DNA of 64,000 nt, taken from NCBI RefSeq assembly GCF_020080835.1, contig NC_058161.1:9675297-9739296 (forward strand), read 5' to 3'. The translations under genes were made by a program, and so were the position numbers. The stretch is from Cotesia glomerata (Eukaryota; Arthropoda; Insecta; Hymenoptera; Braconidae). This document shows, in pieces, positions 12,450 through 24,580 of the stretch; the stretch's first letter is position 1; each line of letters opens with the position of its first letter. The notes under the pieces are model-generated. The model saw nothing but the letters and a program-made list of their open reading frames with translations, had not been told where the DNA came from and made no database searches.

Positions 12450-12986
12450 CTATTCAATTATTTTCTCATGTAAAATAACATAACAAGCAATATTGTCAAT
12501 TTATAATCATTTATTAATTTCATTATTCATTAAAAATTAAAGTTATCTTTGTGATCAGTGATTTTGAATGACAAATTGAGGAATCAATGTATTTTAACAA
12601 CTTAATTAAAATTATATTTCAATAAGTATGTGAATTATAATTATTTTGTTTTGTGATAAGGGTTATTTTTTAAGATTATATGACATATTACTTTCAAAAA
12701 GTATTGCGTACTAAAATAATAAAAACTTTTATAAAACACGAGTTTTAAATTTGATATACACATAGTTATAACCATAATAGTAACTATTATTGTTATATTT
12801 GTTCTGACAATATATATAATTTTTTTCCTATAAAATTTCATAAGTATAATTTAATAATTTACAATAAACGAATCAGAAAAAGATTTATGATGAAAGGACC
12901 TGCCTTCGACACAATCGATTCCCTTATACTTAATCTTAAAAAAAAAAAAAAAAAAAAAAAATTCTAGCTTAGTATATAGTTCTACA
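12450..12986. other. Intergenic, converging 3' ends
   Basis: AT-rich spacer between the second receptor gene and NEURL2, which converge here. A poly-A run near 12939-12960 is the only structure seen. Confidence 0.6.
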
Positions 12987-13952
12987 TTATTGATAAAGTA
13001 AAAAGTCTTTTAACATTTGTGGCAATGGTAATAAATCAACAGCATTTTCTTTCGTATATTGTAAAATAGCATCACGACAAGCACTTTGTAACGTAGAAAC
13101 TGAAATGAAAATACAACAAATTAATACATAAGAAATAATTAGTATGAAAGTAATTTAAAATTAAGATTTTTATTATACCTGCATAGAGTTGAACTATTCG
13201 AACTTGCTTTGTTGTACCATAAACATCAACAACCGCGTGAATTGGTTTTTCTTTATAAGGAATATCCTTTCCACATATACCTTGATCCACCCCATTAATA
13301 ATAAAATGCATTTCCGCTAAATCAGTACCTCGCTGTGGTACATACATTACACCTATACGACTACCAGTTTCGGTAGGCAAAATATTTTGGCTCGAGCCAA
13401 CTGTATTAGGTTTTAATGCTGTGTAAGGAATAATTCCTCGAGATGTCTGTACAGTAATACCATCGGTTATTAATTTCTTCTCGTGATGAGGATTTGATTC
13501 ACCTTTAGGAGAAAAAGCAGAAACAAATTTCAATTTTTTCATCTATACTTAGTTTACTTGCTATTAAAAAAATATTTTTCAAATAATTGTATCTACTATT
13601 CTTTACCTTCGCTGACACTGAAGTAAATATTGTGACTCTGAGTTATTGCAAACACCCAACTAGATCCCATATTCACTAAATTCGGTAATGCATATTGAGG
13701 TAAACCTTTTTTGTCAGCTGTTACAGGATCAATTTGTGTTAGTCCTAACCGCATATGACCGCTCCATCCTCGCTCGTATTTTTCTATTTCCAAAAGGAAA
13801 ATTTCCCCAGGTTGTAGAGGTTTTTCACTAAATGTCAATGCATTAGCGAAACTTTGTTTTCTATATGCTACTGTATTATCATCACAAAGTATTATATTTT
13901 CTCCATGACTTGGATGAAATCGCGTAACTATTTTACGTGATTTTTCTGACAT
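12987..13952 (-). CDS. NEURL2: Neuralized-like protein 2 (NHR domain plus SOCS box)
   Basis: Predicted substrate adaptor of a Cullin-5-type ubiquitin ligase, by family. Exons: 13617-13952, 13179-13542 and 12987-13099; about 270 aa (human NEURL2 is 285). The NHR domain starts at TRFHPSHGENI, with the family signatures FLLEIEKYERGWSGHMRLGL and NLVNMGSSWVFAITQSHN. It continues in exon 2 with RIGVMYVP and MHFIINGVDQG to the VVDVYGTTKQVRIVQLYAG end. The last exon is a SOCS box (LQSACRDAILQY, then LPLPQMLKDFLLYQ at the C-terminus). The start is the ATG at 13952. The exon 1/2 join is uncertain: the stronger GAAG|GTAAAG donor breaks frame, and a weaker GTCAGC donor ten bases upstream keeps it. Confidence 0.85.
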
Positions 13953-14686
13953 TATCACTAACTTTACTAAGCTTAAGAAATAAAATTGTTTTTTGACCTA
14001 TAAAAGAATAATTATGTCACTGGAAGTAAAAAAAATTAAATATATTTAATTTGAATTGTTATATCACTTATAATACTGGAAACCACATTGTATCAATAAT
14101 AAAACTTAAAAAACTCACACACAGACACGTAGGTGTAATACATTTTCCAATGAAAAACAAAGCAATCACAAAATTATTAAATATCCTCTGGATAATATTT
14201 TCAGAGACATTGTTTTTTATTATTAATTAAATAATCATGTATTATTAATTAACACTAGTCACAAATTAGACCAAGGAGTGGCAAAGAAAAGTATAAGATT
14301 TCTTATGCCATTAAATAAATAACACAGTGACAGTATGTTTCAACACGGTCAAATATTGATCAGCTTTGAACACTTTATAATTAATAATAATGCTATTGAT
14401 TAACTCACCAATAAAATAATTCAATAGATTTGAGTTTTTTTTGTATACATTATTAGATTAATTCAATAATTTTATTATTTATCACTTAACATAGACAACT
14501 TGTACTTTATTCTGTCGCCAGGTTTCGCTGATTCACCGACTAAGATGAAAAATGGCTGACTTGAAGTGATTTAAATTTGAACTCTACATTAGTCAAAAAC
14601 TCAAACTTTTAATTAAAAATAAATTGAGATAATTTATCAGAGTTTATTGAATGTAAACGTGAGTGGTAATGACTGGATGTTGAAAT
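13953..14686. other. Intergenic region upstream of NEURL2
   Basis: AT-rich sequence with no recognised coding, RNA or repeat feature. It presumably contains the NEURL2 promoter. Confidence 0.5.
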
Positions 14687-15697
14687 CGTGTTATTCGTAT
14701 TCACTCTAAAAATATCAAGTCTAGTGCAAAAAATTACATTTACAGAACTGATACCGGAGTAAATGGTGAACTTGTCATGCTCAAGACGAATAGATTTATG
14801 ATGGTTAGTGTGGCGTAATAATATGACAGCTTGTAAATACTATCAAGTTATAAATTGAATATAAGCATAAATAAAGAAAACAAATAGTTAAAAATATCCT
14901 GAGATACAAAAAAAATGTTGACTTTTTGGTAGATTTTACTCAAAAAAAATTAAAAAATTAATAAGCATCTACTTAAATTCAACAAAACATTAACAAAAAA
15001 AATTTGTATCGCTTGGAATTGAATAGTTAAAAAAAATATTATAAGTTGCTTATAGGAATATAAATTATTTCAAATATAGTTTATAATAATCATAATTCAA
15101 GAAAGAAGTAAGTAATACTCGAAATAATATCAATGGATAATATTAATAGTTTTAGAATTATTGAATAAATAATCAAAGTTACAAAATATCTTACTACTGC
15201 ATTGAACTATGCGGTATTAGAACAAATAATTAACAATAAGATAAATTGTTTACAGGTTATTCGAAGAGTTTGAGCTGTCAGAGTAACGTCTTAAATGTTA
15301 TGATTTGCTAAAATTAAACATCAATGACTCGTGGCGTGGATACCCTCCGATGCTTGACCTCCAGAGTAACAAGAATCCTCACCAAAATCGAATAATGTGG
15401 CGGATCAATTCGAATATAAACCATTCACCAGTGAGCGATGCACGAGATTTCCAGAAGACTAGTTCAAGTTGATCAATTTGTATAGTCTAATGTTTTATTT
15501 TTTCCTTTAAAAAGCATGAAAAATTGATTAAAATAAAACAGAAATTTCACATTATAATGATTTGAAATATATTTATGAATTTAAACAAAATTTGGTGAAT
15601 TTTGACTTTCGATTAACAATTTAGAGGTGATGAGATAATTTTTCAATATTTTTATATTATATTTCATATTCTGCATTAAAAATAAAATAAATTATGA

Positions 15698-16542
15698 GAA
15701 AAAAATTAGGAAAACGGTTGACCCTGAAGGCCATCTCTGCAACTTCCCGCTAATTCCATACTTAGGCGCTTAAAATTGCACCAATGACGTTTTTGAGCTC
15801 TTCGAGCTCAGAAATACAATTTATGGGTTATTTTGAGCTTTCCGAGCTCAAAGAGATTGCTTTCCTATCCTTTAAAGCTCTTCGAGCTCAAAAGTCTGAT
15901 AGAGATTTGATGACACTATTTTTTGAATTTTTAAACCACAATAACTTTTGAATGAATAAACCGATTTTTACGCGGTTAGAAGCATTCGACGCAGTTTTTC
16001 AAGCCTCACAAAGAATCTTAAAATTTGAATTGATCGCGCTAGGAATTTTGGAGTTATTCCGAAAAAACACTTTTTTCGGTTTTCTTTCGTTCACGATATC
16101 TCTCGAATGAATCAACCGATTTTGACCGGACTGGTGGCGATCAACGTGGCTTTTTGAGGTTAAGAGCTGATTAGTTTTTGGAATTGAACCTTTAAGCCGT
16201 TTAAAAGTTATTCCAAAAAAACCACATTTGAAAAAAAATTTTTTTTCAGTTTTTTTAAGATTTCTCAAAATCTATTGATCTGAATCGGTCCAAATAGTTT
16301 TCAAAATCTAAGTTTGGTCAAGTTCTTTCGAATGGCACCAACCGCGATGAAATCGGTCAAGCCGTTCAAAAGTTATAAGCGGTTCACATACAGACACCGT
16401 GACAACCTCGCGGGGATAGTCAGGGAAGCTTCCTATGACCTTCAAACGTCGAGATCTGATGAAAACTCGATTTTTGCAAAACGGGGTGAAAACAATAACT
16501 TCCCGATTTTTGAAAATCTTCGATTTTCTTAGCGGGAAGTTA
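15698..16542 (-). repeat. Repeat family R, copy 1 (inside the foldback)
   Basis: 845 bp matching 60298-61250 in inverted orientation. It ends in AGCGGGAAGTTA at 16542; an imperfect inverted partner, AACTTCCCGCTAA, lies at about 15743-15755, and conserved sequence (GGTTGACCCTGAAGGCCATC) extends beyond it. Degenerate internal phrases of the kind ATAACTTTTGAATGAATAAA followed by CCGATTTT recur at 15941-15977 and 16094-16129, and inverted at 16348-16382. The family is not recognised and no coding frame was judged real. Confidence 0.75.
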
Positions 16543-16623
16543 AAAAAATTGGTCGACACATCAATTTTTCGAAATTTCACTATGTGGGATGCGGTTGAGT
16601 TCGATTTAATAAATTCCACCAAA

Positions 16624-16747
16624 TTGACAAAATTAACATATCGATTAATTTTTTTTTTTTGTAAACTATTTTTTTTTCAATGCAAAATATGAAATGTATA
16701 CATTTCATATTTCGATATGTTAATTTTGTCAATGTTAATTTTGTCAA
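16624..16747. repeat. Nested palindrome
   Basis: An outer inverted pair (16624-16644, TTGACAAAATTAACATATCG, against 16712-16732) encloses a perfect 28-bp palindrome at 16685-16712 centred on TGTATACA. The right outer arm partly repeats again at 16733-16747. It probably marks another small insertion or a hairpin-derived rearrangement in the foldback loop. Confidence 0.7.
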
Positions 16748-17098
16748 ACTATTCAATCCCAAGCGGCAAAAATTTTTTTTTGTTAATGTTTTGTTGAATT
16801 TAAGTAGATGCTTATTAATTTTTTAATTTTTTTTGAGTAAAATCTACCAAAAAGTCAACATTTTTTTTGTATCACAGGATATTTTTAATTATTTGTTTTC
16901 TTTATTTATGCTTACATATTCAATTTATAACTTGATAGTATTTACAAGCTGTCATATTATTACGCCACTAACCATCATAAATCTATTCGTCTTGAGCATG
17001 ACAAGTTCACCATTTACACCGGTATCAGTTTTGTAAATGTAATTTTTTGCATTAGACTTGATATTTTTAAAGTGAATAGGAGTAACTCGAATAACACG

Positions 17099-18785
17099 TT
17101 TTCAAAAAAACCCCGAGATTTCTGTCTCCACGACAGTATATAGCTTCGGCTTTGAGATTTAAACAAGGCACAATGCGACGTCTATGAACAGTTTGGAAAA
17201 TTACATTAAATTTTCTACGGCTCCACCAGTCTGCACAACGGCCGAATGGGAAACCACCCAGAGCCTCCTACTATTTCATACACATTTACAGTCACGAGTC
17301 ATACATATTAGTGAACAAGATTCTTTTTAGAAGAAATTCGTTGTAATAATTGCTTCACTCCAAGCCAAACTATTCTACGGATTCAACGTGAGTGATTAAT
17401 TACCAACAGGTAATGTATTAATAATAAGATAAACAATTAATCCAAGATATTATTATATTTGCAACATAAGCGACATAAGTATAGTCTGTGTTTGTAACAC
17501 AATTTTTCTTATCGATTATTATTATTTCCAGAATGTACGAGTGACGCATCAGCGTGCCGTATGCTTATTAACGAAATTAATACGTTGTTGTCAATATTAA
17601 TATAATTATTCCCTAAAACTATTGCTAATGACGGTCGAGTGGCGCAATAGTAATTGATATTTAGCCATAAATAGCGTATCTGAATTAGAAACACTGAAAG
17701 TGGTTTGTTTTTCTCAGTCGTCCATGTATTTATAAGAGACACACTAAATACATTCCATTATATCGGTTAATTTGATGAGCGTTACCGATAATTTTTTATT
17801 ATTAGTATTAATGATTTTTAACGTGATGTAGGTCATATTTGTATACTTGCAATGTTTACGTTTACCATTAGTAATTTTAAATGAAGAAAATTTAAATGGA
17901 TTAATCTGTTGATCGATTTTTTTTTATTTCAATTATTTATTACATATATCGAGTTCATTAACTTGATTAGTCATTCAATTTACTTAATAATTATTGTTAG
18001 TAATTTCTACAATATAAAATTAAATAGATGACAATGTCATTGAAAATCTAATCATTAAATATCAGGTGTTAATTTATCTTTCACATTATTATCCCTGGTT
18101 AAAAAAAAGTATTGAGACAAAGAGAAAAGTATTGAAAAGTATTGGTTTTCTTGTCAATTCAATACTTTTCAATACTTTTTTCTTTGTCTCAATACTTTTT
18201 TTTTATTCAGGGATGCAACCGTTCAATGATATTTGATTTAATTATTATTATTATAAATGCAATTAATTTATATTAACTACAATTTTTTTATTTTTGAAAA
18301 TGATTCATCGCGATGCAGTGAATCAATATTTTAAAGATATTATTTTATCTTTGTAAAAAATCAAAAACATCTCTTTTTTTCTTTAAAACTGATAAAGAAA
18401 ATTTGTGTGAAAAATCTATTCAGTTGGTCAATAAATCGAAAAAAAAAAAATAATTGAATGTATCATTTATAAAATACGGTAGTGTAATACGATAGTAGGA
18501 ATAATTAGTAACTGATTACTGGAAAAAAATGTTATAGATAACAAGTGACGTATCTCAAACGTTTGTATACATACTTATCATTTATACAAGTAGACAGTTA
18601 GTAATCCGTAGCGCATGACAGGTTTCTGCATACACATATTTAAATCCCGTTTTATGCTGTTATTTCAAAATTATTTTCTTAAAAACAGTCATTCATTATC
18701 AATTTTATCACTTTTAAACAATTTATTGATTAAGTTTTGATTATTGTTGGTAATTTTAGGTTCTTTAATCAGCTAAACCAATAAG
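17099..18785. other. Upstream region of the TMBIM gene
   Basis: No coding exon. A spliced 5' leader is plausible: a donor CCAACAG|GTAATG near 17410 and an acceptor TAATTTTAG ending near 18759, 27 bp before the start codon. A hairpin MITE lies at 18091-18214. The rest is AT-rich. Confidence 0.5.
18091..18214. mobile_element. Short hairpin MITE
   Basis: 124 bp folding end to end: ATCCCTGGTTAAAAAAAAG at the left mirrors TTTTTTTTATTCAGGGAT at the right. The inner arms repeat AAAAGTATTGAAAAGTATTG against its inverse, and AGTATTGAGACAAAG against CTTTGTCTCAATACT. It is non-coding. Confidence 0.75.
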
Positions 18786-20440
18786 ATGTCCAATTGGCAG
18801 AGCCCACCACCAGGTGCAGGATTCTATCCAGGCCAACAAGGTTCTAATTTTTAATTTAGTTTAAAAAAAATTTTATCATAAATATTAACTACCGTGTTCA
18901 TGGTTTTTTGCGTCTTATCTAATCGTAAATTATTTTGTTAATTCACTTGGTTTTTTTCACGATATTGTTTTATTTTTTCTTTTGCTACAAGACATGACAC
19001 AATTCACGTCCACTGCTCAGAGTTTTCCGGCAATTCAAATAAATTAGTCGAGTAGTTGTAAAAATGTCATTTAAATTACTGGAATAGCTGCTTACTTCAT
19101 TACGCTATATTAGATGAATATATCAATTAATTTTATTACAGCTTGATCATTTAAAAATACTATTTCAAGCTTCATATTACATTGGAAGCAGAACAAGCAT
19201 ACGAGAATAACCCATCAACGGCAATGGAACCTCAATGCAATAATCCATCGACTAAAACTTCATAATATTATAACTTATTATTTTACTTTCATATAAATCA
19301 CGTGATACAGTCGTAAGTCATAATCTCAGTTGCTTAACAGATCATTTTATTTGCTTGCGCAGGGTACCCGTATCCACCACAGAACCCTGGTTACCCACCA
19401 AACCCGGGATATCCACCTAATCCAGGTTATCCACCTCCTCAAGGCGACTGGAACCAAGCACCACCAGGTATGTAATTATTTATTTTTAAATAGTTTCATT
19501 AATAATTGCATTTTTGATAATTACTAAATAAAATAAATCAATATACACAGCTGGATTTATTCCAACGGGCGGAAACTACGGACAAGGACCTCCACCAATT
19601 CCACCTACTGCAGCTTTTGGTCAAGCTCCAGGAATGTACGGGGCAAACTATGGTGACGAGGCCCTTCACGATGAGCCAAAAGGCTTTGATTTCAGTGACA
19701 AAACAATTAGACAGGGTTTCATCAGAAAAGTCTATGCTATTTTGATGTGCCAGCTGCTGTTGACATTGGGTGTTATTGCACTTTTCTTGTACCACATTCC
19801 AACTAAGCGCTATGTACAAGAACACCAAGGATTATTTTGGGCCGCTCTTGTTCTTATGCTAGTCTCGTTAATTTGTATGGCTTGCTGTACAAATGTAAGA
19901 CGTAAAGCTCCGATGAACTTCATATTTCTTTTTATATTTACCAGTGCTGAAAGTTTCCTGCTCGGTACGTTGTCATCTCGATACGAAAGTCAAGAGGTAT
20001 GTTAGTTTTTATCTAGCGTTTATTATTTTGAATTCAAATAAATAAGAAATTTTTAATTAACTTTCTATTCAATTGTTTAGGTAATACTGGCAGTAGGAAT
20101 AACAGCAGCAATATGTTTTTCATTAACAATTTTTGCATTCCAAACTAAATGGGACTTCACTGGTATGGGAGCTGCACTCTTTGTTGCTGTAATGTGTCTT
20201 ATGTTGTTCGGAATAATTGCCATGTTCTGGCACGGCAAAACAATAACAATCGTTTACGGCGCTGTAGGTGCATTAATATTCTCATTGTATTTAATCTACG
20301 ACACTCAATTGATGCTGGGTGGTAAACACAAGTATTCCATTTCACCCGAAGAGTACATATTTGCTGCATTAAATCTTTACCTTGATGTTATTAACATCTT
20401 TATCTATATTTTGTCGATAATTGGAGCTTCTCGTGATTAA
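18786..20440 (+). CDS. Nmda1: Lifeguard/TMBIM family membrane protein (Nmda1/GRINA-like)
   Basis: Multi-pass membrane protein of the BAX-inhibitor-1 superfamily, typically in Golgi/ER membranes and tied to calcium handling and apoptosis resistance. Exons: 18786-18840, 19363-19467, 19551-19996 and 20081-20440; 321 aa, all joins in frame. The N-terminus is rich in Pro, Gly and Tyr, with tandem GYPPNP-type repeats in exon 2 and a further Gly/Pro-rich stretch in exon 3. The membrane domain starts after FSDKTIRQGFIRKVYAILMC and has seven hydrophobic segments. Family signatures include CCTNVRRKAPMNFIFLFIFT, FAFQTKWDFTGMG and LIYDTQLMLGGKHKYSISPE, with EEYIFAALNLYLDVINIF near the end. The name follows the closest fly/vertebrate group; the exact lifeguard subtype is inferred. 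Confidence 0.92.
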
Positions 20441-21431
20441 TTACTTTATTATAAATGTAAATTATTATCATCATTTTCATCGTCATAAATATTATTTTCA
20501 TTCTACACCAAGTTTATTTTTTTCAAATTCATTGTCCAAATTCATAGATGTTTCAATAATGAACAATTAATAATGATATTTCGAAAAATGAGTAAAGTTT
20601 GCAAGCCTCCAAAAAATTTTACTTTGTTAATAACCACAAAGTATTTTTCGATACAGGCTTTTGGAAAATGAGTAGGCTTAAAAGCTTTATCTAGTCGAGA
20701 AGTCAATTCAAATATTAAATTAATATCGTCATACTTCTGTTTTTATGCTTGTTAATAATAATTATTATTATTTATTTCATAAACTTTTGTTACTGTTAAT
20801 TGTTTGACGTCGCAGTTAATTATTTTTTCATAAATGTTAATATAAAATGTTTCATATATTATCCTCGTTCGACCTTCCTTAGAATATCACGGTTCCTGAT
20901 TTACTACTTATTAAACATCTTTTAACCTTCATACTGAATATATATAATAATTAATTGTTATTAAATTATCACCGAAATAAAAAATTAGCTATAACAAAAA
21001 TTATTGCTGGAAATTAGTATCAAATAAGTCAAAAGTTTTCAGAGTATTAAGCACATGATTGTATCGTTTTATCTCGAGTTAAAAACAAAATTTAAATAGT
21101 AACAGATACTTTTACTGTAAAAGCTATTTATACATGTATAAATAAATAATAAGTAAATTATATTTACAATATTGACGTTTAAATACGTTTAATATTTTTT
21201 TTTTTGTTTATTTAGAATAAATTAAAAATATTACAATATATGTAATGTGATCTAACGCGCAATTATTAATGACTTTATTTAATAAAGAGGATTGAGGAGA
21301 ACAAAGTAAATATATGTCCAAAAATATTATCTATTTGACAAAATTGTGTATGATTATATTTGTAATAGTTAATTAGTTTTACAGTTGATGGGATCAAATT
21401 TATTTTCTTTATTTATTATTATAATATATAT

Positions 21432-21464
<33 letters not shown>

Positions 21465-22256
21465 AATAGTTTAACATACACAATCGGTCCAACATTGCAT
21501 CCGGCCATTTAAATTATTCAAGAAATTTTTTATTATAAAAAAGTCTCAAAGTCTTTTTGTATATTGGTTCGCGTGCGACTTTATTGATACTTATAGTATT
21601 TTTTTAAAAAATTAAATCTACACGTGAACTTTTGTGTTTTTATTTTAGAGTACTTGATTGTTTTTTATCGTGAGTATATGGAAAAAAACATACTTCCAGA
21701 CTTAAATGTTTGTGCACGTACAAGAGACACGTATACAATATAATAATAGGCACCTCAGACGCTGTCGTTTTTTTATTTTATTTTATTTATTCATTTTTTT
21801 TATTATTGCCTTTATCTTGCGTAAGTAAAAAGGATGAGACTAGATGATACATTTCTTCAATTACACTTAGTTATATCTTAATTGTGGGATTACATTTTTT
21901 GCATACTTTGATTTTAACTTTTTTTTTTCACTAAATATAATTAAGCAATTTATTGTAAAAAAAAATCCCATCAAATTTATAGCCAATTGTATAATATTGA
22001 TGAAGTGATGAGCGTTGGCATTATGAATTGTAAAAAAAAAATTTTTGTAACTAACTTGGGCAGTGATAATAAAAACAAAAAATTTTAATATTACTAACAT
22101 TGATGCAAAAAAAAAAAACGTGATGCAACTCAAAATGACACGATATGCATTAAGCCTATAATCACAAATCTAAACTGGCACGAGTTTATATATGAGTTTA
22201 TTATTATAAATATTATACGCTGTTTATAATAAATAATAAATAGTAAAAAATTGTAA
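20441..22256. other. 3' flanks of TMBIM and Rab10
   Basis: Converging 3' regions of the two genes. It is AT-rich with a long (TA)n tract at about 21423-21468. No exon or recognisable repeat beyond that. Confidence 0.6.
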
Positions 22257-23333
22257 TTAGCAGCACCGATTCGAACTTCTTTCTACCCTGCGATCGACTG
22301 TCACGCGATCAGGAGCATCTTGAGGTTCTTTCCCGTGAGTTTTGTCCAAGATAGCTTCTGCCAATTCACTGAACGCGCGGTCAATATTTATGTCTGCCTT
22401 TGCTGAGGTTTCCATAAATCTGATTCCATGCTCTCTGGCAATCTATTATTAAAGAATAATATAGTATAAAAATCTTTAAACACAAATATCACCAAAAGTT
22501 GACTAATCATTTTTAAATACTAACTGCTTCTCCTTTTTCTGTGCTGACAACACGCCGGTCTTCCACATCACTTTTATTGCCCAATATCATTTTTTCTACA
22601 TCCTCATTAGCATGCTATAAATAAAACACCATTTTATCATTAATCAACCGGAAAAAAGGTTATCTTCATATTATTTTTAATTTATACTTTTTATTAATAT
22701 TAAAATTTTTTGTGAGCTTACTTCATCAATATTCCTGAGCCACTTGACAATATTCTCAAATGTTTTTTCATTAGTTATGTCATAAACGAGCATTATGCCC
22801 ATAGCTCCTCGGTAGTAAGAAGTAGTGATAGTATGGAAACGCTCTTGACCAGCAGTGTCCCTGTAATCACATAAATATCTTGTGATAAACTCTACAAGTC
22901 ACCACAACTTATGATGATTATAAATTATTATTTTTTTTTTTATTACAAGTTACTTATTTGTATATTAATATTTTTCTTACCATATCTGTAATTTTATTTT
23001 TTTGCCTCTCAGTTCGACAGTTTTTATCTTGAAATCGATCCCTGTAATCAATTTTATTTTTCAGTTAATTTAATGATATAACTAGTTTAATTATAATAAA
23101 GTTTAGTTGTAGAGAAAAAATAATAAGTGCGTGACAATTTTAAAATAAGCAAATTATTATTACAAGTTGTATCACAGGTCATTGATCTTGTGATCATTGA
23201 ACTTACCTATTGTAGAAATAAAAGTTGTTGAAAACGCGTCATCCGAAAATCTGAAAAGAATACAAGTTTTTCCAACCCCTGAGTCGCCGATTAACAGCAA
23301 TTTGAACAACAAATCGTATGTCTTCTTAGCCAT
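22257..23333 (-). CDS. Rab10: Rab10 small GTPase
   Basis: GTP-binding switch controlling exocytic and basolateral membrane traffic from Golgi and endosomes. Exons: 23207-23333, 22981-23041, 22722-22860, 22525-22614 and 22257-22442; 200 aa, with every splice junction in frame. The P-loop GDSGVGKT is at residues 16-23, the switch I segment ends FISTIGIDFKIKTVEL, WDTAGQE is at 63-69, NKSD at 122-125 and ETSAK at 150-154. The C-terminus ends in a CC pair for geranylgeranylation. The opening MAKKTYDLLFKLLLIGDSGV and the HTITTSYYRGAMGIMLVYDI segment distinguish Rab10 from Rab8/13. The hypervariable tail (DRVTVDRRVERSSNRCC) is lineage-specific. It is divergently placed relative to UCKL1. Confidence 0.95.
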
Positions 23334-24580
23334 TTTATCACCTGAGTATCAGCCTCAATAAATATAACCAAAAAATCAGTGATTTGACAATAAATTATCA
23401 AAAATAAATAGAGTTAATTCAAGCGCCTTTGAGGTAGAGCGAGTTGTCTTAAGTGGATGTTATTTTAGACTATTATTTTCAGCTACTGCTACTGCTATAA
23501 CATGAATTCACACTGGACTAGTTGTGACTTTAATGTGTTTGTATTATATTTAAGTTTAGTTTTAATAGTGTTTCAAGGTCAGTGGAGGGCGCGTCTCAGC
23601 GTTAACGACGCACAACACTGACGTACTGAAATTTAACGACGTCTTATCTGGACTTTTGTCGATGATTAATATAAGGGATACACAGGAAGAAGGAATATAA
23701 AAAACACTAGCCGAAACTTCTGTCTACTCCGGTACTAGCTACCTCTTTTCACTATCCATCAAACTATACACCAACACATATAAATATATTATATATAAGT
23801 AATGTATATATATTTAATATTCACAGTTTCACAGTAAGTTTTTTGCAATTTCTTAGTAGTAAGACAGCGACATCTAGTACAATTATCATGAATTTAAATC
23901 CAACTCCCACCATCTACTACCTTTTCGCTAGAATTCGAATAATTGGTTCGAAAACTGCGCATAATTTCAAAATGTCAGATTGACAAATCTATTTTATTTA
24001 AAAATAAACAGAATAATAAAAAATTAGAATTTGTAAAAATCATTAAATATATAAAAAAAAAAAACCTATGAATGAAGATTATTCTAAAATCAGAACATAC
24101 CTGACGGTTTGTTTAATTTTTTTATACAAATTATTGTAATAAATTTTAATTTCCGATTCACAATTGCCGCGCTAGTCTTCTTTTTCACCCGTCATTGGTT
24201 GAATGGTTCCGATTTATTGATAATGCGCTCACAAATATACTGCGCATCACAAATTCAAACTGATTGGTCAGCTACATTAGTAAAGTAGAAAGTAGTGCAA
24301 GTACATGTGTATCTACTTTTCTGCATCAACTTTAATTGCATTGGTAGATCATGTTACAATTTGATAACATGAAAACCTGCCCAATCAATTGTATACTTAC
24401 CGGCGTACGGCTATATATATATAAATATATCATATATAGCCTATAGCAGGGTAGGTATAAGAATAAGGTGTAGAAAATGTTAGAAAAACTCGCTAGCAAG
24501 TCACAAAAGCAACGTGCTGCAACGTGTCGACATTGAGCTGAGAAGTATATACCTTTTTTTATTTGCAACTACAGTTCGTA
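23334..24580. other. Divergent promoter region, Rab10 / UCKL1
   Basis: 1.25 kb between two oppositely oriented start codons. It probably carries both promoters and 5' UTRs. No exon, repeat or RNA gene was recognised. Confidence 0.55.

Larger units (their letters stand above)
14687..17098. mobile_element. 2.4-kb foldback element with ~340-bp inverted arms
   Basis: The left arm (14687 to about 15027) and right arm (about 16757-17098) are inverted copies: CGTGTTATTCG at the left end mirrors CGAATAACACG at the right end, and the matching continues through AAATATCAAGTCTAGTGCAA and AAATAGTTAAAAATATCCTG. The left arm lacks about nine bases (AGTTACTCC) present in the right arm. The interior carries a complete copy of another repeat (15698-16542) and a smaller nested palindrome (16624-16747). 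No transposase frame was found. Confidence 0.85.

Noticed and set aside
15999..16268. An 89-residue open frame conserved in both copies of repeat family R
   Set aside because: The two versions differ at about a dozen residues with no sign of silent-site bias, and no domain is seen. Conservation follows from the DNA repeat itself.
17509..17742. 77-residue open frame upstream of the TMBIM gene
   Set aside because: No domain and opposite strand to the gene; sits in a probable 5' intron.
18105..18215. CRISPR-like repeats
   Set aside because: The repeated AAAAGTATTG words form a single inverted hairpin, not spaced direct repeats with unique spacers.
21867..22133. 88-residue hydrophobic open frame downstream of Rab10
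   Set aside because: Phe/Ile-rich composition comes from poly-A/T runs in the 3' flank; no homology expected.
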